Positions 24,673 through 32,879 are shown, counted from the first letter of the stretch. The stretch: 34,057 nucleotides of DNA from Acetobacteraceae bacterium (GCA_019750465.1 JAIEOP010000337.1:1-34057); one strand, 5' to 3'. A program made the numbers and translations. The notes: generated by a model not told the origin, from the sequence alone.

Positions 24673-25478
24673 GCGAGCCGCGGCACGGCTGGATCGCGCT
24701 GCCGGGCGGCCGGGGCCGGATGGAGACGGCGCGCTGGGGGCCCGAGGACGGCCCGCTGATCCTGCTGCTGCACGAGGGCCTGGGCTGCATCGCGTTGTGG
24801 CGCGACATCCCGGCGCGGCTGGCGGCGGCAACGGGCTGCCGGGTCATGGCGTATTCCCGTCTTGGCTACGGCCGGTCGGACGGCATCACCCTGCCGCGGC
24901 CGCTGGGCTACATGCAGGACGAGGCGCGCGACGTGCTGCCGCATGTGCTGGACGCCACGGGGGCACGGCACGTGCTGCTGGTCGGGCATTCGGATGGCGG
25001 CTCGATCGCCGCGATCTACGCCGGGACGCACCAGGACCGGCGCCTCGCCGGCCTGGCGCTGCTGGCGCCGCATTTCTTCGTGGAGGAGGTCTCGGTCCGC
25101 GCCATCGCGGAGGCCCGGCGGCGCTGGGAGGATGGGGATCTGCGCGCCCGGCTCGCACGCCATCACCGCGACCCCGGCATGGCGTTCCTGGGCTGGAACG
25201 GCGCCTGGCTCGATCCAGGTTTTCCCAATGCCTTCGACCTGCAGGCGGAGGCCGCGCATATCCGTGTGCCGGTCCTGGCTATCCAGGGCGAGGCCGATCC
25301 CTACGGCACGGTGGAGCAGGTGCGCTTCCTGGAGCGCGAAGCCACTTGCCCCGTGGAGACGCTGCTGCTGCCCGGGATCGGCCATGCCCCGCACCTGGAG
25401 GTGCCGGACCAGGTGCTGCCCATCCTCGCCGAGTTCGCCGCCCGGGCCTTTGCCGCCGCCAGTGGATTGGCAAGATAA
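24669..25478 (+). CDS. Alpha/beta-fold hydrolase in the box operon
   Basis: 269 residues from the GTG that overlaps the bclA stop (GTGA). The fold is clear: GPLILLLHEGLGCIALWRDIPARLA (oxyanion region), MAYSRLGYGRSD, the nucleophile elbow G-H-S-D-G-G in LLVGHSDGGSIAAIYAG (Ser near 113), an acidic residue in IQGEADPYGTVEQ, and the catalytic His in PGIGHAPHLEVPDQV. Hydrolases of this type occur in other benzoate box clusters (from memory). A role as thioesterase or lactonase that relieves CoA-thioester or ring-opened by-products is an inference. Not a dehalogenase: the nucleophile is Ser. Confidence 0.88.
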   Translation: MSEPRHGWIALPGGRGRMETARWGPEDGPLILLLHEGLGCIALWRDIPARLAAATGCRVMAYSRLGYGRSDGITLPRPLGYMQDEARDVLPHVLDATGARHVLLVGHSDGGSIAAIYAGTHQDRRLAGLALLAPHFFVEEVSVRAIAEARRRWEDGDLRARLARHHRDPGMAFLGWNGAWLDPGFPNAFDLQAEAAHIRVPVLAIQGEADPYGTVEQVRFLEREATCPVETLLLPGIGHAPHLEVPDQVLPILAEFAARAFAAASGLAR

Positions 25479-25554
25479 TGCGTATTCTCTTGCATTTTCC
25501 GCTGAAGATGAATTATATCTCCACTTCGGGAGAGAGCCGGAAAGGCATCCAGAC
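25479..25554 (+). promoter_or_regulatory. AT-rich promoter/operator upstream of boxC
   Basis: A sharply AT-richer patch directly after the hydrolase stop. TTGCAT (25490-25495), 17 bp, TTATAT (25513-25518) makes a reasonable sigma-70-type promoter. The -35 overlaps TGCA (25491-25494), and a related TGCG lies 12 bp upstream (25479-25482). From memory, BoxR/BzdR-type regulators bind operators with repeated TGCA half-sites, so this is the best candidate for BoxR control. GGAAAGG lies about 10 nt before the boxC ATG. Confidence 0.55.
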
Positions 25555-27210
25555 ATGGACCGCATCGATTTCCAGACGGAGCCGGCGCGCTACCGGCATT
25601 GGCGCCTGGTCTGCGATGGCGGGCCGGTGGCGCAGCTTGTCCTCGACGTCGATCCCGCGGGCGGCCTGATGGAGGGCTATGAGCTCAAGCTGAACTCCTA
25701 CGACCTTGGCGTTGACATCGAGCTGGCCGACGCGATCCAGCGCCTGCGCTTCGAGCATCCGGAGGTCGGCGCCGTGGTGCTGCGCTCCGGCAAGGAGGGG
25801 GTGTTCTGCGCCGGCGCGAACATCCGCATGCTCGGGAAGTCGTCGCACGGGCACAAGGTGAATTTCTGCAAGTTCACCAACGAGACGCGCTGCGGCATCG
25901 AGGATGCGAGCGCGAATTCCGGGCTGACCTTCATCGCTGCCATCGGCGGCACCGCGGCGGGCGGCGGCTATGAGCTGGCGCTCGCCACCGGCCACATCAT
26001 GCTGGTGGACGACCGCCGCTCCGCGGTGGCGCTGCCGGAGACGCCGCTGCTGGCCGTGCTGCCCGGCACCGGCGGCCTCACCCGCGTGACCGACAAGCGC
26101 CGCGTCCGCCGCGACCGCGCCGACCTGTTCTGCTCGACGGAGGAGGGCGTGCGCGGCCGCCGCGCCGTGGAATGGCGCCTGGTGGACGAGGTGGTGCCGC
26201 CCTCCGCCTGGGAGGCGCGGGTGGCGGAGCGCGCGCGCGAGGCCGCGGCACGGTCGGACCGCCCCGGCCCGGGCACGCGGGGCGTGGCACTGACACCGAT
26301 CGAGCGCCGCTTTGCGGAGAACGGCGTCACCTATGGCTGCGTCGGCGTTGCGTTCGACCGCACCGCGGGGCGCGCCACGATCACTGTCGCCGCCCCCGCC
26401 GGGCTGCCGCCGCCGGATGCGGAGGCCGCGCGCAGTGCCGATTTCTGGCCGTTGCGCATGGCGCGCGAGCTGGACGACGCGCTGCTGCACCTGCGGCTGA
26501 ACGAGCCGGAACTCGGCCTGCTGGTGCTGCGCACCGAAGGCGACGCGGCGGCGGTGCTGGCGCACGATGCCTTCCTGGAGGCGCACGCGGCCGACTGGTT
26601 CATCCGCGAGGTGCGGCACAACCTCAAGCGCGTGCTGAAGCGCCTCGACCTGACCTCGCGCAGCCTGGTGGCGCTGATCGAGCCCGGCAGCTGCTTCGCC
26701 GGCACGCTGGCGGAGCTGGCCTTCGCCGCGGACCGCTCGGTGATGCTGGCCGGCACCCGCGCCGGCGGCAGCAACACGCCCGCCGCGATCGCGCTCTCGC
26801 CCCTGAATTTCGGCCCCTACCCCATGTCCAACGGCCTGACGCGGCTGCAGGCGCGGTTCTGGGGCGAGCCGGAAAGCGTGGAGGCGGCCCGGGCGCGGAT
26901 CGGCGAGCCGATCGAGGCGGAGGCGGCAGAGGCGATGGGCCTGGTCACGCTGGCCTTCGACGAGACGGACTGGGACGACGAGGTGCGCATCATGCTGGAG
27001 GAACGCGCCAGCTTCTCCCCCGATGCGCTCACCGCCATGGAGGCGAACCTGCGCTTCGTCGGCCCGGAGACGATGGAGACGCGCATCTTCGGCCGGCTGA
27101 CGGCCTGGCAGAACTGGGTCTTCCAGCGCGCGAACGCCGCCGGCGAACAGGGCGCGCTGAAGATGTACGGCTCCGGCGTGCAGCCGAGTTTCGACAGGCA
27201 ACGGGTCTGA
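25555..27210 (+). CDS. boxC: 2,3-epoxybenzoyl-CoA dihydrolase
   Basis: 551 residues, matching BoxC (about 550), a double crotonase-fold enzyme that hydrolytically opens the ring of 2,3-epoxybenzoyl-CoA to 3,4-dehydroadipyl-CoA semialdehyde and formate. The N-terminal module has VLRSGKEGVFCAGANIRMLG and IGGTAAGGGYELALATGHIML; Glu140 there and Glu162 in ALPETPLLAVLPGTGGLTR correspond, with a constant offset, to the catalytic Glu pair I recall for BoxC. The second module (DDALLHLRLNEPELGLLVLRTEG, VALIEPGSCFAGTLAELAFAADRS) is structural. ATG 25555 follows the AT-rich promoter patch. Repeat copy C separates it from boxB. Confidence 0.97.
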   Translation: MDRIDFQTEPARYRHWRLVCDGGPVAQLVLDVDPAGGLMEGYELKLNSYDLGVDIELADAIQRLRFEHPEVGAVVLRSGKEGVFCAGANIRMLGKSSHGHKVNFCKFTNETRCGIEDASANSGLTFIAAIGGTAAGGGYELALATGHIMLVDDRRSAVALPETPLLAVLPGTGGLTRVTDKRRVRRDRADLFCSTEEGVRGRRAVEWRLVDEVVPPSAWEARVAERAREAAARSDRPGPGTRGVALTPIERRFAENGVTYGCVGVAFDRTAGRATITVAAPAGLPPPDAEAARSADFWPLRMARELDDALLHLRLNEPELGLLVLRTEGDAAAVLAHDAFLEAHAADWFIREVRHNLKRVLKRLDLTSRSLVALIEPGSCFAGTLAELAFAADRSVMLAGTRAGGSNTPAAIALSPLNFGPYPMSNGLTRLQARFWGEPESVEAARARIGEPIEAEAAEAMGLVTLAFDETDWDDEVRIMLEERASFSPDALTAMEANLRFVGPETMETRIFGRLTAWQNWVFQRANAAGEQGALKMYGSGVQPSFDRQRV

Positions 27211-27218
27211 CGTCTTCT

Positions 27219-27319
27219 CCTCCCCCCGCCATGCGGGGGGAGGCCGGGAGGGGGGCGGCATAATCCCCTGTCCCGGCAGCCACCCCCACCCCGACCCTCC
27301 CCCGCCAGGCGGGGGAGGG
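27219..27319. repeat. Double-hairpin intergenic repeat, copy C
   Basis: Hairpin one (27219-27243) has arms CCTCCCCCCGC/GCGGGGGGAGG around CAT. Hairpin two (27295-27319) has arms CCCTCCCCCGCC/GGCGGGGGAGGG around A. Between them GGCCGGGAGGGGGGCGGC faces GCCACCCCCACCCCGACC. It fills the boxC-boxB gap inside the operon. Unlike copy B, the next gene has its own site (AAGAGGAG) beyond the repeat. Confidence 0.9.
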
Positions 27320-27336
27320 GGAAGAGGAGCCTCACG

Positions 27337-28788
27337 ATGCCCGACGGCATGAATGTCGATTACGACGGCCTGATCCCCAACAACGTCGATCTCAACGCCG
27401 ATGCGCGCGTGAAGAAGGCGCTGGAGACCTGGCACCCGGGCTACATCGACTGGTGGAAGGACATGGGGCCCGAAGGCTTCCAGGAGGCCCTCGTCTACCT
27501 GCGCACCGCCGTCTCGGTGGACCCCAAGGGCTGGGCCAAGTTCGACTACGTGCGCATGCCGGAATACAAGTGGGGCATCCTGCTGGCGCCGCGGGTGGAG
27601 GGACGGCTCATCGGCTTCGGCGCCCACAAGGGCGAGCCGGCCTGGCAGGACATCCCCGGCGAGTACCGCGGCATGCTGCGCCGCCTGATGGTCATCCAGG
27701 GCGACACCGAGCCGGCCTCCGTCGAGCAGCAGCGCCACCTGGGGAAGACGGCGCCCTCGCTCTACGACATGCGCAACCTCTTCCAGGTGAACGTCGAGGA
27801 GGGCCGGCACCTCTGGGCCATGGTCTATCTGCTGCAGAAATACATGGGGCGCGACGGGCGCGAGGAGGCCGAGGAGCTGCTGCGGCGGCGTTCGGGCGAT
27901 GCCGACAGCCCGCGCATGCTCGGCGCCTTCAACGAGCAGACGCCGGACTGGGTGAGCTTCTTCATGTTCACCTTCTTCACCGACCGCGACGGCAAGATGC
28001 AGCTCGAGGCGCTGGCGCAATCCGGCTTCGATCCCCTGTCGCGCACCTGCCGCTTCATGCTGACCGAGGAAGCCCACCACATGTTCGTCGGCGAGACCGG
28101 CGTGCAGCGCATCATCGAGCGCAGCTGCGAGGCGATGCGGGCGGCCGGCATCGACGACCCGACGGATACGGATCGCGTGCGCGCGCTCGGCGTGATCGAC
28201 CTGCCGACGCTGCAGCGGAAGATGAACCTGCACTTCTCCCTGACCCTCGACCTGTTCGGCTCCGAGGTCAGCACCAACGCGGCGAACGCCTACAATGCCG
28301 GGCTGAAGGGCCGCTACCGCGAGGACAAGCTGGAAGACGACCACCGCCTGATCGACAGCACCTACCCCGTGCTGCGCTGCAAGGACGGCGCCATCATCCG
28401 CGACGAGTCCGTGCCTGCCCTCTCGGCGCTGAACATGCGCCTGCGCGACGACTACGTGACCGACTGCCAGGGCGGCGTGAACCGCTGGAACAAGGTGATC
28501 GAGCGGGCGGGCATCCCCTTCCGCCTGACCCTGCCGCATGTCGCCTTCAACCGCAGGATCGGCGAGTTCGCCGCCATCGAGGCCGACCCCGAGGGCCGCG
28601 TGCTGGATGCCGGCGCCTGGGCCGCCAACCGTGACCGCTGGCTGCCGACGGCGGACGACAACCTCTACGTCACCGGGCTGATGAAGCCGGTGGACGCGGC
28701 CGGCGCCTACGCGTCCTGGATCGCCGCGCCGAAGGTCGGCATCGACAACAAGCCCGGCCACTTCGAATACGTGAAGCTCTGGAGCTGA
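27337..28788 (+). CDS. boxB: Benzoyl-CoA 2,3-epoxidase, oxygenase component
   Basis: 483 residues; BoxB is a class I diiron oxygenase that epoxidises the ring of benzoyl-CoA with O2 and electrons from BoxA. Candidate diiron ligands are Glu125 (GDTEPASVE), Glu155 and His158 (NVEEGRHLWAM), Asp216 (FFTDRDG), Glu245 and His248 (TEEAHHMFVGETG). All keep a constant offset of five from those I recall for the Azoarcus enzyme. The N-terminus MPDGMNVDYDGLIPNNVDLN and the C-terminal VTGLMKPVDAAGAYASWIAAPKVGIDNKPG are typical. ATG 27337 has AAGAGGAG 8 nt upstream. Five bases separate it from boxA. Confidence 0.97.
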   Translation: MPDGMNVDYDGLIPNNVDLNADARVKKALETWHPGYIDWWKDMGPEGFQEALVYLRTAVSVDPKGWAKFDYVRMPEYKWGILLAPRVEGRLIGFGAHKGEPAWQDIPGEYRGMLRRLMVIQGDTEPASVEQQRHLGKTAPSLYDMRNLFQVNVEEGRHLWAMVYLLQKYMGRDGREEAEELLRRRSGDADSPRMLGAFNEQTPDWVSFFMFTFFTDRDGKMQLEALAQSGFDPLSRTCRFMLTEEAHHMFVGETGVQRIIERSCEAMRAAGIDDPTDTDRVRALGVIDLPTLQRKMNLHFSLTLDLFGSEVSTNAANAYNAGLKGRYREDKLEDDHRLIDSTYPVLRCKDGAIIRDESVPALSALNMRLRDDYVTDCQGGVNRWNKVIERAGIPFRLTLPHVAFNRRIGEFAAIEADPEGRVLDAGAWAANRDRWLPTADDNLYVTGLMKPVDAAGAYASWIAAPKVGIDNKPGHFEYVKLWS

Positions 28789-28793
28789 GGGCA

Positions 28794-29990
28794 ATGTCGG
28801 GCAGCGTCGCACTCAAGCAGCACCTGATCGACCCCGAGATCTGCATCCGCTGCAACACCTGCGAGGCGACCTGCCCGATCGACGCCATCACGCATGACGA
28901 CAACAACTACGTCGTTGATCCGGGCAAGTGCAACGCCTGCATGGACTGCGTCTCCCCCTGCCCCACCGGCGCCATCGACAACTGGTTTCAGGTGAACGCC
29001 GCGTTCAGCCTCGACGAACAATTCTCCTGGCAGGAGCTGCCGCCGCGCCCCGCCGAGGCGGCGGCAGAGGTCGATGCGCTTGACGAGGAAGCCGCGGCGC
29101 TGATCGCCGGCGCACATGGCCATGCCAGGGCGCGCGCGCCGGCCAGCGCCAGCAAGCCGCGCATCAACCTGTTCAGCCGTGCGCAGCCGGCCTTGGCGAA
29201 GGTCACCGGCAACATCCGCGTGACGAAGTCCGGCACCTCGTCGGACGTGCACCACATCATCCTCGATTTCGGCGCCATCCCCTTCCCGGTGCTGGAGGGG
29301 CAGAGCATCGGCATCGTGCCGCCGGGCACCGACGCGAACGGCCGCCCGCACGCGATGCGCCTCTACTCCGTCTGCTCGGCGCGCGACGGCGAGCGGCCGA
29401 ACACCAACAACCTGGCGCTGACGGTCAAGCGCGTCGCCGAGCCGCGCGCGGATGGCACGCTGTTCCACGGCCTCGCCTCCAACTACCTGTGCAACCTGGG
29501 GCTTGGCGACACGGTGCCGGTGATCGGCCCCTTCGGCGCGACCTTCCTGATGCCCGACGACCCGGACGCCGACATCCTGATGATCTGCACCGGCACCGGC
29601 GCCGCGCCCTTCCGCGGCTTCACCGAACGCCGGCGGCGCCTGGCCGGCCACGGCCGCGGCCGGCTGCACCTGTTCTTCGGCGCCCGCACGCCGGAGGAAC
29701 TGCCCTATTTCGGCCCGCTGCAGAAGGTCCCGCCCGCCGTGCTGGCGCGGGAGCTGGTGTTCAGCCGCATCCCCGGCGCGCCGAGGGAATACGTGCAGGA
29801 CCGCATGCGCGCCCGCGCCGCCGAGCTCGCGCCGCTGCTGCGCCGGCCGGCGACGCACATCTATGTCTGCGGGCTGAAGGGGTTGGAGGCCGGGGCGGAT
29901 GCCGCGCTGGCGGAGATCGCCGGCCCGGACTGGCCGGCGCTGCGCGAGGCGATGCGCGCCGAAGGCCGCTTCCACGTGGAAACCTACTGA
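28794..29990 (+). CDS. boxA: Benzoyl-CoA epoxidase reductase component
   Basis: 398 residues, an NADPH-dependent iron-sulfur flavoprotein that passes electrons to BoxB. Two 4Fe-4S motifs are at the N-terminus: Cys17, 20, 23, 27 and Cys46, 49, 52, 56. An Ala/Glu-rich linker (about 78-120) leads to a ferredoxin-NADP reductase module: RLYSVCSARDGE (FAD), VIGPFGATFLMP, and DILMICTGTGAAPFRGF (NADP), with a C-terminal HVETY that should stack on the flavin. ATG 28794 follows GAGGG. Its stop overlaps the 3' end of the convergent boxR gene by 7 bp, and no terminator is visible between them. Confidence 0.96.
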   Translation: MSGSVALKQHLIDPEICIRCNTCEATCPIDAITHDDNNYVVDPGKCNACMDCVSPCPTGAIDNWFQVNAAFSLDEQFSWQELPPRPAEAAAEVDALDEEAAALIAGAHGHARARAPASASKPRINLFSRAQPALAKVTGNIRVTKSGTSSDVHHIILDFGAIPFPVLEGQSIGIVPPGTDANGRPHAMRLYSVCSARDGERPNTNNLALTVKRVAEPRADGTLFHGLASNYLCNLGLGDTVPVIGPFGATFLMPDDPDADILMICTGTGAAPFRGFTERRRRLAGHGRGRLHLFFGARTPEELPYFGPLQKVPPAVLARELVFSRIPGAPREYVQDRMRARAAELAPLLRRPATHIYVCGLKGLEAGADAALAEIAGPDWPALREAMRAEGRFHVETY

Positions 29991-30850
29991 ACCCTCGGCA
30001 GCGCCGCCACCAGCTCATCCAGGCACGCCGCCTCGTCGCGTCCCGTGGTGTCCAGCGTGATGTCGGCCTGCGCGTAGAGAGCCTCCCGGCTCGCCAGGAT
30101 GGCGCGCAGGTCCTCCATGGCGCGCGCCGCGTTCTCGCGCATCGGCCGCGTGTCGCCCTGGGCCACGACGCGGCGCATGTGTTCCTCGGGGCTGGCGCGC
30201 AGCCATACCGTGACGCAGTTCTCCAGCAGCAGCGCGAAGCTCGCCGGCTCCGCCACGATGCCGCCGCCGGTGGCGATGACGCGGCGCCCGCCCTCCGCCA
30301 CCAGGCGTTGCAGGGCGGCGCGCTCCAGCCGCCGGTAGCCCTCCTGGCCCTGCAGCGCGAAGATGTCGGCGAGTTGCATCCGGCCCTCGAGCTCCACCTC
30401 CCGGTCCAGCTCGACGAAGGGCACCGCCAGCCGCTCCGCCAAGCCGCGGCCGAGGCTGGACTTCCCCGCGCCGCGCAGGCCGACCAGCGCGATGCAGTGC
30501 CGCGTTACCGCCTGTCGGCCGAGATGCCGTTGCAGCAGGGCGCGCGCCGCGGCGAGCTGCCCCTCCGGCAGGCGCTCCACCGCCTGCTGCAGCAGCACGC
30601 GCTCGATGCTCGGGTCGGCGCGCTCGGCGATCAGCTCCTCGGCGCCGATGCCGATGGCGCGGGCGATGCGGCGCAGCAGCAGGATGGAGACGTTGCCCGC
30701 GCCGCTCTCGAGCTGCGCGATGTAGCGCTCGCTCACGCCGGATCGGCGCGACAGCTCGCGCCGCGTGATGCCGCGCCGCGCGCGCAGGGTGCGCAGGCGC
30801 TGCCCCAGGCGGTGCAGGAAGGCCGAATCCTCGGTGTCGGGGTCGCTCAC
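29984..30850 (-). CDS. boxR: Benzoyl-CoA-responsive regulator, XRE-shikimate kinase fusion
   Basis: 288 residues from GTG 30850 (VSDPDTEDSAFLHRLG); a TTG at 30913 would add an unlikely Pro/Arg-rich lead. Neither start has a clear Shine-Dalgarno. Residues 13-75 are an XRE helix-turn-helix (LRARRGITRRELSRRSGVSERYIAQLESGAGNVS). A linker leads to a shikimate kinase-like domain with P-loop GLRGAGKSS (124-132), VELDREVE and ATGGGIV (193-199). In this family the kinase-like part binds benzoyl-CoA and releases the repressor from box promoters. Encoded tail to tail with boxA, and 71 bp downstream of soxA on the same strand, so sox read-through is possible. Confidence 0.95.
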   Translation of the reverse strand: MSDPDTEDSAFLHRLGQRLRTLRARRGITRRELSRRSGVSERYIAQLESGAGNVSILLLRRIARAIGIGAEELIAERADPSIERVLLQQAVERLPEGQLAAARALLQRHLGRQAVTRHCIALVGLRGAGKSSLGRGLAERLAVPFVELDREVELEGRMQLADIFALQGQEGYRRLERAALQRLVAEGGRRVIATGGGIVAEPASFALLLENCVTVWLRASPEEHMRRVVAQGDTRPMRENAARAMEDLRAILASREALYAQADITLDTTGRDEAACLDELVAALPRVQ

Positions 30851-30921
30851 GATGGGCAGGTTGTAGCGCGGCGCGCCGGGTGTGGGAGGACGGGCGCGCG
30901 AGGGCGGCCGCAATCACCGCA

Positions 30922-31677
30922 TCACGGCCGCACCGCCGGCGTCTCCAGCGGCATGCCGGCGGCGCGCGCCATCAGGTAGGCCTCGATGGCGATGAGGTCC
31001 GCCGCGCCATAGGCCGGCGGCGCCGCCCGAACGCCGGTCATGCAGCCGCGCAGCCGGCGCTGCAGCGAGCCCAGCGCCTGCCACTCCAGCCGGTACAGCG
31101 GGTAGCCCGTGGGATGCCCCTGCGGGATGACGCTGCCGGCCAGGCGCCGCCCCGCATTGTCGTCATGGCACTGCGCGCAGGACAGATCCAGCTGCCCGCG
31201 GCGCGCGCGGTACAGCGCCTGGCCCTCCGCGCGCACGGCGTCCATGCCGGCATCCGCCGGCGGCGCGATCGGCATCCCGCGCGACTGGTGCGCCACATAG
31301 GCCGCCAGCGCCAGCGCAGCCTGGCTCTCGCGCGGCGCCGGCTCGGCGCCCTGGTGCCGCGCCTGGCAGAGCGCGATGCGGCCGGCGAGATCGACCGCGC
31401 GCCCCTCCCCCGGATCCATCGCCGGGTAGCGCGCTGCGACGCCGCGCATCGATGCCGCCGCATCGCCGTGGCAATCCGCACAGGACCGCGCCGCCGCGCC
31501 GGCCGGCCGCTGCCACAGCGCCCCGCCCTCCAGCACCCAGAGCATGCCGGGATTGGCCATGTCGTCCTGCTGCATGGCCCTTGTCGCCGGCGCCATGTCG
31601 GCGAAGCCGGAGCGCCGTTCCTCCGCCCGCGCGGGCGCCGCTACCAGCAGCAGCAGCAACGCGGCGGCGCGCCTCAT
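30922..31677 (-). CDS. soxA: SoxA, c-type cytochrome subunit of SoxXA
   Basis: 251 residues with a Sec-type leader ending APARA. Periplasmic; with SoxX it oxidatively couples thiosulfate to the SoxY cysteine. Two CxxCH haem sites are present, C66ADCH70 and C167AQCH171, so this is a dihaem SoxA. Cys104 (IALCQARH) and Cys212 (RGCMTGVR) are the expected Cys axial ligands, the latter becoming the active-site persulfide. The ATG overlaps the SoxZ stop (ATGA at 31674-31677). It ends the sox run: in many clusters soxB comes next, but here boxR does. Confidence 0.94.
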   Translation of the reverse strand: MRRAAALLLLLVAAPARAEERRSGFADMAPATRAMQQDDMANPGMLWVLEGGALWQRPAGAAARSCADCHGDAAASMRGVAARYPAMDPGEGRAVDLAGRIALCQARHQGAEPAPRESQAALALAAYVAHQSRGMPIAPPADAGMDAVRAEGQALYRARRGQLDLSCAQCHDDNAGRRLAGSVIPQGHPTGYPLYRLEWQALGSLQRRLRGCMTGVRAAPPAYGAADLIAIEAYLMARAAGMPLETPAVRP

Positions 31678-31997
31678 TCCGCGACGGTGACGCGCCGCGT
31701 CTCGGTCTGCGCAAACCCGTTGTCGCCGGTCCAGGCGAATTCCAGCGTGCCGCTCGCCGTGGCCAAGGCGGTGAAGGACAGGTAGGGGTTGGCGGCGATC
31801 GCCGGGTGCAGCTCCGCGCTGAACACCGTCTCGCCATCCCAGGTGCAGGCGAAGCGGCGGATGATGTCGCGCGGCGCCACCACGCCGCTGGCATCCGGCC
31901 GGAAGCCGGTTTCCATCGGGTGCTGGATCAGGGCGCGGATCTCGATGACCTCGCCGCGCCGGGCGGTGGCAGGGACCTGCAGCAGCACGCGTGCCAT
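31674..31997 (-). CDS. soxZ: SoxZ, thiosulfate-carrier subunit
   Basis: 107 residues, the usual length; an immunoglobulin-like partner that forms the SoxYZ carrier. Family text: ARRGEVIEIRALIQHPMETGFR, then RDIIRRFACTWDGETVFSAELHPAIAANPYLSF, then FAWTGDNGFAQTETRRVTV. No signal peptide, as is normal because SoxZ is exported with SoxY. It starts 3 bp after the SoxY stop and overlaps soxA by 4 bp, so the three are translationally linked. Confidence 0.95.
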   Translation of the reverse strand: MARVLLQVPATARRGEVIEIRALIQHPMETGFRPDASGVVAPRDIIRRFACTWDGETVFSAELHPAIAANPYLSFTALATASGTLEFAWTGDNGFAQTETRRVTVAE

Positions 31998-32000
31998 GGC

Positions 32001-32450
32001 CTAGCTCTCCACGCAGGCGGCCAGGGTCACGACGACCTGGGCACTGTCCGACCAGACGCTGCCATCGCCCATCACCGCCACCGCGACGATCTGCTGCGAG
32101 GTGGCGAGGCGGATGCGCGTCGCGAAGCGCGCGGCGCCTGCGCGCGGGCCGAGTTGCGCGATGATCACGCCCGGCAGCGGGTTCCGTTCGGTGAAGACGG
32201 CGATGCTGCGCACGCGGTCCGTCGCGGTCATCGGGCTCTCGACGGAAACCGAAAGCGGCACGGCGTTGCCGTTCTCCACCAGGGGCGGCAGCTCCAGGCG
32301 CACGCGGCCGGGGCGCGGCACGGGCGCGTCGGGTCCGAGGAATTCGCGCATGGCCTGGCGCATCGCCTCCGGGCTGGCGCCGGCAGGGCGGGCAAGCGCC
32401 ACGGCCAGCAGGCCCGGCGTGGCGGCGAGGACCGCGCGGCGCGATGCCAT
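32001..32450 (-). CDS. soxY: SoxY, sulfur-carrier protein with altered C-terminus
   Basis: 149 residues. A leader with Arg-Arg (ASRRAVLAATPGLLAVA) fits Tat export with SoxZ. The body matches SoxY: VRLELPPLVENGNAVPLSVSVESPMTATDRVRSIAVFTERNPLPGVI, RLATSQQIVAVAVMGDGSVW. The canonical protein ends in GGCGG, whose Cys carries the sulfur intermediates on a flexible arm. Here the end is VTLAACVES: the Cys (146) remains near the end but the glycines are replaced by Ala, Val, Glu, Ser. The nucleotides are clean (GCC GCC TGC GTG GAG AGC TAG) with no frameshift that restores GGCGG. It may be a divergent functional carrier or one with a different partner. Confidence 0.9.
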   Translation of the reverse strand: MASRRAVLAATPGLLAVALARPAGASPEAMRQAMREFLGPDAPVPRPGRVRLELPPLVENGNAVPLSVSVESPMTATDRVRSIAVFTERNPLPGVIIAQLGPRAGAARFATRIRLATSQQIVAVAVMGDGSVWSDSAQVVVTLAACVES

Positions 32451-32460
32451 CCTGCTTCTC

Positions 32461-32871
32461 CTACTCCCGCAGCGTCACCAGGAAGGCCACCACGTCCTCG
32501 ATCTCGGCCGAGGCCAGGATGGTGCGGCCCTGCCAGGCGGCGCCGACCTGATGCAGCCCGTCGGTGCGTCCATAGGAAGGCATGATGCTGTCCGGGTTCA
32601 ACCGCTTGCCATCGACGATGCGCAGGCGAAGCTGCCCCTCCGTCCAGCGCGAACCGGCGCCGGCAAGGTCCGGGGCGAGGTTTCCCTGGAAGCGCTCCTC
32701 CGGAAAGGGGCCGCTGTGGCAGAGCAGGCAGAGGCCGCGCTGGCGATCGGCGACGATGGCGCGGCCGCGCGCGGCATCGCCCGGCGCGGGGGTGAGCGGC
32801 GTGGGGATCGCGTCGCCCACCACGTGCGGCTGCGCGGCGGCGCCGCCCGCGAGGAGCAGGGCGAGGATCAC
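32461..32871 (-). CDS. soxX: SoxX, monohaem c-type cytochrome subunit of SoxXA
   Basis: About 136 residues from the GTG at 32871; a CTG start five codons earlier has a better-spaced GGAGG, and no ATG is available, so the start is uncertain. A short hydrophobic leader ends GGAAAQ. One haem site, C48LLCH52, then FQGNLAPDLAGAGSRWTEGQLRLRIVDGKRLNPDSIMPSYG with Met97 as likely axial ligand, and a C-terminal VVAFLVTL helix. This is the SoxX pattern. It lies 8 bp after the flavoprotein gene stop and 10 bp before soxY. Partner of SoxA in the periplasm. Confidence 0.9.
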   Translation of the reverse strand: MILALLLAGGAAAQPHVVGDAIPTPLTPAPGDAARGRAIVADRQRGLCLLCHSGPFPEERFQGNLAPDLAGAGSRWTEGQLRLRIVDGKRLNPDSIMPSYGRTDGLHQVGAAWQGRTILASAEIEDVVAFLVTLRE

Positions 32872-32879
32872 CGCCTGGA

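Noticed and set aside
25513-28812. A 1099-residue minus-strand open frame antisense to boxC and boxB
   Set aside because: It has no domain or start signal and lies opposite two unmistakable enzymes whose catalytic residues are all in place.
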